This document shows, in pieces, positions 15,398-22,212 of a stretch of 32,100 nucleotides of DNA. Where the stretch lies: the NCBI GenBank assembly GCA_910578255.1, contig CAJTQM010000022.1:2378-34477 (forward strand). Reading direction: 5' to 3'. The notes beneath the pieces are model-generated. The model had not been told where the DNA came from. It ran no database searches and worked only from the letters and a program-made list of their open reading frames with translations. Positions within the stretch are counted from its first letter, which is position 1. Every line of letters begins with the position of its first letter. A program made the translations under genes and the position numbers. Origin of the DNA: an uncultured Oscillospiraceae bacterium. Lineage in GTDB: Bacteria; Bacillota; Clostridia; Oscillospirales; Ruminococcaceae.

Positions 15398-15474
15398 AAT
15401 CAAGGGAATTCACCATCGTGCATGCAAAAAATAAGAAGGGCTGCGCGGCAGTTTCTTTTAAAGGAGCGAAGGCC

Positions 15475-16401
15475 TTGATTTTTATTCTGCTGGCGTCTTA
15501 TAATGGCGCCGACTACATCGCCCAGCAGCTTGACTCGATTCTTGCGCAGACCTGCCAGGATTTTATGCTGTATATTGGGGACGATTTGTCCGACGACGGC
15601 ACCTGGGAGATTGTCCAGTCCTACGCCAAACGGTACCCGTCCCATATAACTGCCTGTCAAAACCGTGCCAATTCCGGCGGCGCCAAACGAAATTTTTTTG
15701 GAATGATGCAAAAATACCGGGACGAATATGTGATGCTTTGCGATCAGGATGACGTTTGGTTGCCGGATAAAATCGAGAAGACGCTGGAAATCATGCAAAA
15801 GGCCGAGCGGCAATACGGAAAAGAAACGCCGGTTTTGATACACAGCGATCTGACGGTCGTTGACAGGGATTTGAAGGTCCTGGATCCGTCCTACCGCCAT
15901 ACGGTCAATGGCAACTGGCAGAGAACGGCGCTTTGCTATGAACTGGTCCAAAACACGGTGACTGGCTGTACGGCCATGTATAACCGTGCGCTGGGGGAAC
16001 TGCTTTACAAAGAGCCGCCGTTTTACGTGATGCACGACTGGTGGCTGGCTTTGATCGCCAGCGCCTTTGGCCGCATTGTTCCAATGCAGGAGGCAACGGC
16101 GCTTTACCGCCAGCATGGGGATAATTCGGTTGGCGCAAAGTTCGTGCGGTCCCCTTTGTATCTTCTGCGCCGCCTGCTGGACGCAAAAGGCTACCGCAGA
16201 GAACTGCGGGAGACGTTTTTGCAGTCGGAAAGCTTTTATCTTTTGTATAAAGACCGCATGAGCACACAGCAAAAAGAATTGACCCAGGGGTACGGCCGGC
16301 TTTCCTCCCAAAGCTGGATTCGCCGAAAAATTTTTGCGGTGAAGCATCAAACGGTGAAATACGGAGCCTTAAAAAAAATTGCCGGTTTTTTCTTTGGATA
16401 G
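15475..16401 (+). CDS. GT2 family glycosyltransferase, rhamnosyltransferase-like
   Basis: This 308-residue cytosolic GT-A enzyme probably transfers a sugar from a nucleotide donor to a lipid-linked glycan. It starts with LLASYNGADYIAQQLDSI, has the nucleotide-binding DDLSDDGT at 36-43, and carries the metal-binding DxD-type DQDDVW at 90-95. A conserved block MHDWWLALIASAFG and YRQHGDNSVGA follows, typical of capsule/rhamnan rhamnosyltransferases related to RgpB. A rhamnose donor is inferred from that resemblance and from the adjacent rml genes. TTG at 15475 is preferred over GTG at 15418 because AGGAG lies 8 nt before it and the protein then begins at the first beta-strand. A terminator follows. 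Confidence 0.88.
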   Translation: MIFILLASYNGADYIAQQLDSILAQTCQDFMLYIGDDLSDDGTWEIVQSYAKRYPSHITACQNRANSGGAKRNFFGMMQKYRDEYVMLCDQDDVWLPDKIEKTLEIMQKAERQYGKETPVLIHSDLTVVDRDLKVLDPSYRHTVNGNWQRTALCYELVQNTVTGCTAMYNRALGELLYKEPPFYVMHDWWLALIASAFGRIVPMQEATALYRQHGDNSVGAKFVRSPLYLLRRLLDAKGYRRELRETFLQSESFYLLYKDRMSTQQKELTQGYGRLSSQSWIRRKIFAVKHQTVKYGALKKIAGFFFG

Positions 16402-16415
16402 GCAAGTTTTCTGCC

Positions 16416-16438
16416 AGGGGGATTTTAGACATCCCCCT
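16416..16438 (+). terminator. Terminator between the glycosyltransferase and rmlA
   Basis: AGGGGGAT (16416-16423) pairs with ATCCCCCT (16431-16438) around a 7-nt loop, followed by TTTATTTT. It separates the first glycosyltransferase from the rml transcript. Confidence 0.85.
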
Positions 16439-16532
16439 TTATTTTCGCAGGTGCTGATTTCGTTTTTGCGGCGCGCGGCTTAGCAGGATTTTAGACCGTT
16501 TGGGGGAAATCATAAAAAAGAGGGATAAAAGC

Positions 16533-16561
16533 TTGTGTTTTATCCTGTTTTCGGTTAAAAT
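16533..16561 (+). promoter_or_regulatory. Promoter of the rml-wzm-wzt operon
   Basis: A -35 TTGTGT (16533-16538), a 17-bp spacer and a -10 TAAAAT (16556-16561) lie about 70 nt before rmlA. It shares roughly 26 of 36 positions with the promoter at 15369-15397, which suggests common regulation of the two units. Confidence 0.65.
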
Positions 16562-16631
16562 AGCCATATTGAGAAAATAGGGGAGAACTGCGCCTTTTTT
16601 TGGATTTTGATTTTTTTAGGAGTGAAATGGC

Positions 16632-17510
16632 ATGAAGGGAATTATTCTAGCCGGGGGATCTGGTACCAGACTTTATCCGCTGACCCTTGTAACCTCTAAA
16701 CAGCTTTTGCCGGTATACGATAAACCGATGATTTTCTATCCCCTGTCCACCCTGATGCTGGCGGGAATTCGGGATATCCTCATTATTTCCACCCCCCAGG
16801 ATCTGCCGAACTTTGAGCGGCTTTTGGGGGACGGTTCCCAATACGGTATTCGTTTGTCTTATGAGGTGCAGCCTTCGCCCGACGGGCTGGCCCAGGCGTT
16901 TTTAATCGGCGAAAAATTTATTGGCGGTGACCGGTGCGCCATGATTCTGGGGGACAACATCTTTTACGGCAGCGGCCTGACCCGCCATCTGCGGGAAGCC
17001 GCGTCGAAAGAGGATGGCGCGACGGTATTCGGCTATTATGTAGATGATCCGGAACGATTTGGCATTGTGGAGTTTGACGCTGACGGCAAGGCGATTTCCA
17101 TCGAGGAAAAGCCGGCGCACCCAAAATCCAATTACTGCGTTACCGGATTATATTTTTATGACCGGCGGGTATGCGAACTGGCCAAGAAGGTAAAGCCCTC
17201 TGCCAGAGGAGAGTTGGAGATTACCGACTTGAACCGCATGTATCTGGAAGAAGGTTCTTTAAACGTGGTAACCCTTGGACGCGGCTACGCCTGGCTGGAC
17301 ACCGGGACGGTGGACGCTTTGTCGGAGGCGACTGAATTTGTCAAGGTGATTGAAACCCGGCAGGGGATTAAAATCTCCGCCATTGAGGAGATCGCCTATA
17401 AAAATGGCTGGATCGACAAAGAGCAGCTGCTGGCGTCGGCAGAGCGCTATGGTAAGTCGGCTTACGGCGCGCACCTGAAAAAGGTGGCGGAAAATAAAAT
17501 CATCTACTAA
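16632..17510 (+). CDS. rmlA: Glucose-1-phosphate thymidylyltransferase RmlA
   Basis: RmlA joins dTTP and glucose-1-phosphate to make dTDP-glucose, the first step of dTDP-L-rhamnose synthesis. The protein has 292 residues, the family norm. The nucleotide-binding loop GGSGTRLYPLT is at 8-18, followed by SKQLLPVYDKPMI. Substrate-binding blocks GDNIFYG, EEKPAHPKSNYCVTGLYFYD and YAWLDTGT are all present. An AGGAG ribosome binding site lies 9 nt before the ATG. It is the first gene of the rmlACBD run, 16 nt ahead of rmlC. Confidence 0.98.
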   Translation: MKGIILAGGSGTRLYPLTLVTSKQLLPVYDKPMIFYPLSTLMLAGIRDILIISTPQDLPNFERLLGDGSQYGIRLSYEVQPSPDGLAQAFLIGEKFIGGDRCAMILGDNIFYGSGLTRHLREAASKEDGATVFGYYVDDPERFGIVEFDADGKAISIEEKPAHPKSNYCVTGLYFYDRRVCELAKKVKPSARGELEITDLNRMYLEEGSLNVVTLGRGYAWLDTGTVDALSEATEFVKVIETRQGIKISAIEEIAYKNGWIDKEQLLASAERYGKSAYGAHLKKVAENKIIY

Positions 17511-17526
17511 AAAGGGGTATTTCTCT

Positions 17527-18087
17527 ATGAACGTCATTCCAACACAGGTACTGGATGTCTTTATTTTAGAGCCGAAGGTGTTTGGCGACCATCGGGGCTG
17601 GTTTATGGAAACCTGGTCCACCCGCAATATGGAAGAGGCGGGGCTTCATTACCACTTTGTGCAGGATAACCAGTCCTATTCCGCCCAGAAGGGGACATTG
17701 CGGGGTATCCACTTCCAAAGGGGAGACGCCGCCCAGGCCAAGCTGGTCCGCTGTGGACGCGGCGCGGTGCTTGACGTGGCGGTGGATCTGCGAAAAGGCT
17801 CGCCCACCTATAAAAAGTGGGTGGCGGTAGAACTGTCTGCCGAAAACAAGCGGCAGCTTCTGATCCCCAGAGGGTTTGGTCACGGCTTTGTGACCCTGAC
17901 CGACGACGTAGAGTTTTTGTATAAAGAGGATAATCTGTACGCCCCCTCGACCGACCGGAACATTCTGTGGAATGATCCGGAACTGGGCATTGACTGGCGG
18001 GTAGAGAACCCGATTTTGTCCGAAAAGGACCAGAAAGCGCCGCTTTTGCGCGACAGCGACGTGGATTTTATTTATAAGGAGAAATAA
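17527..18087 (+). CDS. rmlC: dTDP-4-dehydrorhamnose 3,5-epimerase RmlC
   Basis: RmlC epimerises C3 and C5 of dTDP-4-keto-6-deoxyglucose, the third step of the pathway. The 186-residue cupin protein has the catalytic base H62 in GTLRGIHFQ. Tyrosines in FLYKEDNLY (132 and 138) lie where the family acid residue is found, and PRGFGHGF carries another conserved histidine. EPKVFGDHRGWFMETW near the N-terminus is a family signature. rmlB starts 2 nt after the stop, so the two are translationally linked. Confidence 0.98.
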   Translation: MNVIPTQVLDVFILEPKVFGDHRGWFMETWSTRNMEEAGLHYHFVQDNQSYSAQKGTLRGIHFQRGDAAQAKLVRCGRGAVLDVAVDLRKGSPTYKKWVAVELSAENKRQLLIPRGFGHGFVTLTDDVEFLYKEDNLYAPSTDRNILWNDPELGIDWRVENPILSEKDQKAPLLRDSDVDFIYKEK

Positions 18088-18089
18088 AA

Positions 18090-19109
18090 ATGAAGTGGTT
18101 GGTTACCGGCGGCGCCGGCTTTATTGGCAGCAACTTTGTGTTTTATCTGATGGAAAAATACCCGGGGGATCAGGTCGTCTGTGTGGACAGCCTGACCTAC
18201 GCAGGCAATCTGGAAACGCTGGAATCGGTGATGGAAAATCCCCGCTTTGCCTTTGAAAAGGTGGATATTGCCGACCGCAAGGCGATTTACGCTCTGTTCG
18301 AGCGGGAAAAGCCCGATGTGGTGGTCAACTTTGCAGCGGAAACCCATGTGGATCGTTCGGTGATGGATCCCGGCGTGTTTTTGCGGACTAACGTGCTGGG
18401 CACCGGGGTTTTGATGGACGCTTGCCGCCAGTACGGCATCAAGCGCTACCATCAGGTGTCCACCGACGAGGTGTACGGCGATCTGCCGTTGGACCGCCCC
18501 GATCTGTTCTTTACCGAAGAGACCTCCATCCACACCTCCAGCCCTTATTCGGCGTCGAAAGCGTCGGCCGATCTGCTGGTACAGGCTTACCACCGCACCT
18601 TCGGCCTTCCGGTGAGCATCTCCCGCTGCTCCAACAACTACGGGCCGTATCAGTTCCCGGAAAAGCTGATCCCACTGATGATTGCCAACGCGCTGAGCGA
18701 TAAGCCGCTGCCAGTTTACGGTACCGGCGAAAACGTTCGGGATTGGCTGTATGTCACCGACCACTGCGCCGCCATTGACCTGATTGTACGAAAGGGAGAG
18801 GACGGCAGCGTCTACAATATCGGCGGCCATAACGAGCGCACCAATCTGGAGGTGGTCAAGACCATCCTGCGGGCGCTGGATAAGCCGGAAAGCCTGATTC
18901 ATTTTGTCACTGACCGGCCGGGCCACGACCGGCGGTACGCCATTGATCCGGCAAAAATCCACAGGGAGTTGGGCTGGCTGCCGACCACTGCCTTTGACCG
19001 GGGAATGGAAAAGACCATCCGCTGGTATTTGGATCACAGAACCTGGTGGGAGCATATTATCAGCGGCGACTACCAAAACTATTACGAAAAAATGTACGGA
19101 AACCGGTAG
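18090..19109 (+). CDS. rmlB: dTDP-glucose 4,6-dehydratase RmlB
   Basis: RmlB is the NAD-dependent short-chain dehydrogenase/reductase-type enzyme that converts dTDP-glucose to dTDP-4-keto-6-deoxyglucose, the second pathway step. The 339-residue protein has the Rossmann glycine motif GGAGFIGSN at 7-15. The catalytic triad region is STDEVYGDL near 125, and YSASK (YxxxK) lies near 153. The substrate-binding segment SRCSNNYGPYQFPEKLIP follows. The AAGGAG ribosome binding site lies inside the end of rmlC. The gene order A-C-B-D is common in Firmicutes and in polysaccharide clusters. Confidence 0.98.
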   Translation: MKWLVTGGAGFIGSNFVFYLMEKYPGDQVVCVDSLTYAGNLETLESVMENPRFAFEKVDIADRKAIYALFEREKPDVVVNFAAETHVDRSVMDPGVFLRTNVLGTGVLMDACRQYGIKRYHQVSTDEVYGDLPLDRPDLFFTEETSIHTSSPYSASKASADLLVQAYHRTFGLPVSISRCSNNYGPYQFPEKLIPLMIANALSDKPLPVYGTGENVRDWLYVTDHCAAIDLIVRKGEDGSVYNIGGHNERTNLEVVKTILRALDKPESLIHFVTDRPGHDRRYAIDPAKIHRELGWLPTTAFDRGMEKTIRWYLDHRTWWEHIISGDYQNYYEKMYGNR

Positions 19110-19147
19110 AAACACCTGCGCGCTTTTTGGAAAAAGGAGAAATGAGA

Positions 19148-19993
19148 ATGAAAATTCTGGTGACCGGCGTCGGCGGGCAGCTGGGCTATGATGTGATGAA
19201 GGTTCTGCATCAGCGAAAAATCGACTGCCTGGGCGCGGATATCAAGGATTTTGACATTACCGACGCGGCAGCTACCGCTCGTTTTATCGAGGACTATGCC
19301 CCGGATACGGTGATTCACTGCTCGGCCTATACGGCGGTGGACCGGGCGGAGGAGGAAGCGGATCTGTGCCGGCGGGTCAATGTAGAGGGAACACGGAATA
19401 TTGCCAGGGTGTGCAGACAGCTGAGCGCCAGGATGGTTTACGTCAGTACCGATTATGTGTTTCCTGGTTTTGGCGATCGGTTTTATGAGGTGAACGATCC
19501 AACCGGCCCCGCGACCGTTTATGGAAAGACAAAGCTGGGAGGGGAAGATGCGGTAAAAGCGCTGTTGGACCGGTATTTTATTGTCCGCGTTTCCTGGGTG
19601 TTTGGCAAAAACGGAAACAATTTTGTCAAGACCATGCTCCGGCTGGGCCGTGAACGATCTGAGGTCAGCGTAGTGGACGACCAGATCGGCTCCCCCACCT
19701 ATACGGCGGATTTGGCGCCGGTTTTATGCGATCTGGTGCAAACGGAAAAATACGGCGTGTATCATGTGACAAACGAAGGGGTCTGTTCCTGGGCGGATTT
19801 TGCCGCGGAGATTTTTCGCCTGGGCGGCTGTACGGCCCGGGTAAAGCCGATCCCCTCCAGCCAATACCCGGCAAAGGCCCCACGCCCCTTAAACTCCCGC
19901 TTGAGCAAAAAAAGCCTGTTGGAGGCGGGATTTGCGCCGCTTCCTTGCTGGCAGGACGCGCTGGCGCGGTATTTAAAGGAAATAGGGGAGTAG
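19148..19993 (+). CDS. rmlD: dTDP-4-dehydrorhamnose reductase RmlD
   Basis: RmlD performs the final NAD(P)H-dependent reduction to dTDP-L-rhamnose. The 281-residue protein shows GVGGQLG at 7-13, the serine/threonine in VSTDYVFPG, YGKTKLGGE (YxxxK) and the RVSWVFGKNG block. ATG at 19148 is preferred over ATG at 19142 or earlier in-frame starts because the GGAG ribosome binding site then has 8-nt spacing and the protein begins MKILVTG. It completes the pathway, so the cell can supply rhamnose for the glycosyltransferases in this locus. Confidence 0.97.
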   Translation: MKILVTGVGGQLGYDVMKVLHQRKIDCLGADIKDFDITDAAATARFIEDYAPDTVIHCSAYTAVDRAEEEADLCRRVNVEGTRNIARVCRQLSARMVYVSTDYVFPGFGDRFYEVNDPTGPATVYGKTKLGGEDAVKALLDRYFIVRVSWVFGKNGNNFVKTMLRLGRERSEVSVVDDQIGSPTYTADLAPVLCDLVQTEKYGVYHVTNEGVCSWADFAAEIFRLGGCTARVKPIPSSQYPAKAPRPLNSRLSKKSLLEAGFAPLPCWQDALARYLKEIGE

Positions 19994-20008
19994 AAGAAAG
20001 GAAAGCCA

Positions 20009-21472
20009 ATGAAGATAAAATGGAATTTGCAAAAGGGATGTTTGGCGTTTCTGGCCGCTTATGCCGCTTTGGCATCGCTTTTCTACTGGATTGGCGGTGA
20101 GCAGCTGAGAACCCGCGTTGATGTCGAGGAATCCATTTCCCCTTCAGCTTCAGCGGGAGAGATTCTGTCCGATACGATTTTAGAGCAGACTTTTTCTGCT
20201 CAATACGATCGACTGACGGATTTTTCGGTCCTTGTTGGGACCTTTGGCCGCGTCAATAGCGGAACGCTGTCGGCGGATTTGTATGTCCAGGATCCGCAGG
20301 GCGAAAAAGAACTGGTGGAACATTTTTCGGTGGACATGTCGCAGCTGCAGGATGGCGGCTGGCTCAATCTGCGCTTAGCTCGCCCGCTGGAGGATGCCGC
20401 CGGCAAGACACTTGTGTTGGCGTTTTCTTCGCAAGACGGATCGCTGGGCAATGCGGTAACCTTGTATTATGGCAACTCCATCGCCGCCGGACGGGTGGAG
20501 GTTCAAAGCGCGGATTGGATTCCGCTATATAAAGACGGTCAGCCGCTGGAGGGTACCCTTTGCTTAAAAACCACAGGAGAGACCAACCTGTGGTTCGGCC
20601 ACTATTATTGGTACATTTTCGCCGGTGCAGGCGTTTTACTGGCCGCTTACTGCTGGCGGCTGTGTTCACTGCAAAAAAAAGGAAAAAATTGCCTGGGACT
20701 TAAGCTGCTCGCCGCCTTTTCCCGCTACCGTTTTTTGATCCGGCAGCTGGTTGGCCGGGATTTTAAAACCAAATATAAACGCAGTGTTCTGGGAGTGCTT
20801 TGGAGTTTTCTCAATCCTCTTTTGACCATGCTGGTGCAGTACGTGGTATTCTCCACCATTTTTAAAAGCGATATCCCTAATTTTCCGGTCTACCTTTTGA
20901 CCGGAATTGTGCTGTTTAATTTTTTCAACGAGGCCTGCGGAATGGGCATTACCTCTATTTTGGGAAATGCCTCGCTGATTACCAAGGTTTATGTGCCAAA
21001 GTATATTTACCCGGTGACCCGGGTCTTTTCCTCCAGTATCAACCTGCTGCTGTCCTTGTTGCCGCTGTTGCTGGTGGTCCTTTATACCCACACTCCCATC
21101 CGGCCGGCGATTTTGCTTCTGCCATTTTCGCTGGTCTGCTTGCTCTGCTTCTGTATCGGAATGGCTTTGATTTTGGCGTCGCTGATGGTGTTTTTCCGGG
21201 ACACGCAGTTTTTATGGAATGTATTGAGCATGATTTGGCTGTACATCACACCGATTTTTTACCCGGAGACCATTATTCCCGCTCGGTTTATGGTCATTTA
21301 CAAGATGAATCCAATGTATCATTTTATCCGATTTGCCCGAACGGTTGTGATCAATGGCGTATCGCCTGAGCCAAAAGCCTACCTGATCTGTCTGATCTTT
21401 GCCGTCGGCAGTCTGGTGATCGGTGGGCTTATTTTCCGCAAGGCGCAGGATAAATTTGTACTGTATATATGA
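20009..21472 (+). CDS. Wzm-type polysaccharide ABC permease with extra N-terminal ectodomain
   Basis: This is the membrane half of an ABC-2 exporter that moves a lipid-linked glycan across the membrane with the ATPase encoded next. The 487-residue protein is about 220 residues longer than usual. A membrane helix (about 10-28), an extracytoplasmic domain (about 35-190) and a second helix (about 198-217) precede the Wzm/TagG-like core (about 233-487), which begins LIRQLVGRDFKTKYKRSVLG. The extra domain shares clear motifs (GEILS, GTFGRVNS, SQDGSLGNAVTLYY) with the N-terminus of the DUF2142 protein at 24850. It may bind the polymer or hold a partner. AAAGGA precedes the ATG at 20009. Confidence 0.9.
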   Translation: MKIKWNLQKGCLAFLAAYAALASLFYWIGGEQLRTRVDVEESISPSASAGEILSDTILEQTFSAQYDRLTDFSVLVGTFGRVNSGTLSADLYVQDPQGEKELVEHFSVDMSQLQDGGWLNLRLARPLEDAAGKTLVLAFSSQDGSLGNAVTLYYGNSIAAGRVEVQSADWIPLYKDGQPLEGTLCLKTTGETNLWFGHYYWYIFAGAGVLLAAYCWRLCSLQKKGKNCLGLKLLAAFSRYRFLIRQLVGRDFKTKYKRSVLGVLWSFLNPLLTMLVQYVVFSTIFKSDIPNFPVYLLTGIVLFNFFNEACGMGITSILGNASLITKVYVPKYIYPVTRVFSSSINLLLSLLPLLLVVLYTHTPIRPAILLLPFSLVCLLCFCIGMALILASLMVFFRDTQFLWNVLSMIWLYITPIFYPETIIPARFMVIYKMNPMYHFIRFARTVVINGVSPEPKAYLICLIFAVGSLVIGGLIFRKAQDKFVLYI

Positions 21473-21482
21473 GGGAACAAAA

Positions 21483-22199
21483 ATGATTGAGGTAAAAGAT
21501 GTCTCTATGTGCTTTCGCATGTCCCGTGATAGGGTCCAGAGTTTAAAGGAATACCTGGTGATGCTGGTAAAGGGAAAGCTTAAGTACAAGGATTTTTGGG
21601 CTTTAAAAAATGTCAGCTTTTCGGTGCGGCCTGGCGAAGTGCTGGGAATCGTCGGCCGCAACGGCGCGGGAAAAAGCACGATTTTAAAGATCATCTCCGG
21701 CATTTTGAAGCCGACGGAAGGCTCGGTATCGGTCCGGGGAAATATCGTTCCGATGCTGGAGTTGGGCAGCGGCTTTGACTATGATCTGACCGGCCGGGAA
21801 AATATCTATTTAAACGGGGCGATTTTAGGCTATTCCAAAAAGTTTTTGGACGAGAGATACGAGGAAATTGTGCAGTTTTCAGAATTGGGAGAGTTTATCG
21901 AGATGCCCATCCGAAACTATTCCTCCGGAATGATGATGCGTCTGGCTTTTTCCGTCGCCACGGTTGTGAATCCGGAAATCCTGATCGTTGACGAAATCCT
22001 GGCGGTAGGGGACGAGGCGTTCCAGCGAAAAAGCCGCCGGCGGATGCTGGAATTGATGAGCGGCGGTACGACGGTGCTGTTTGTGTCCCATGATTTGGAC
22101 CAGATCCGGCAGATGTGCGACCGGGTGGTTTGGTTGGATCACGGACAGGTTAAAATGATCGGCAAGACAAAAGAGGTTTGCGACGCGTATCAAATTTAA
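21483..22199 (+). CDS. Wzt/TagH-type polysaccharide ABC ATPase, short form
   Basis: This is the ATPase partner of the preceding permease. The 238-residue protein has Walker A GRNGAGKST at 58-66 and the polysaccharide-exporter segment PMLELGSGFDYDLTGRENIY. The signature is the divergent YSSGMMMRLAFSVA, Walker B is ILIVDEILAVGD, and the H-loop is FVSHDLDQI. The signature and LELGSGF place it with Wzt/TagH-like glycan exporters. It stops right after the nucleotide-binding domain, lacking the C-terminal carbohydrate-binding domain of long Wzt proteins. ATG at 21483 is chosen because GAGGGAAC lies just upstream and MIEVKDVSM is the family start. Confidence 0.94.
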   Translation: MIEVKDVSMCFRMSRDRVQSLKEYLVMLVKGKLKYKDFWALKNVSFSVRPGEVLGIVGRNGAGKSTILKIISGILKPTEGSVSVRGNIVPMLELGSGFDYDLTGRENIYLNGAILGYSKKFLDERYEEIVQFSELGEFIEMPIRNYSSGMMMRLAFSVATVVNPEILIVDEILAVGDEAFQRKSRRRMLELMSGGTTVLFVSHDLDQIRQMCDRVVWLDHGQVKMIGKTKEVCDAYQI

Positions 22200-22212
22200 C
22201 GGGGGACAAAGG

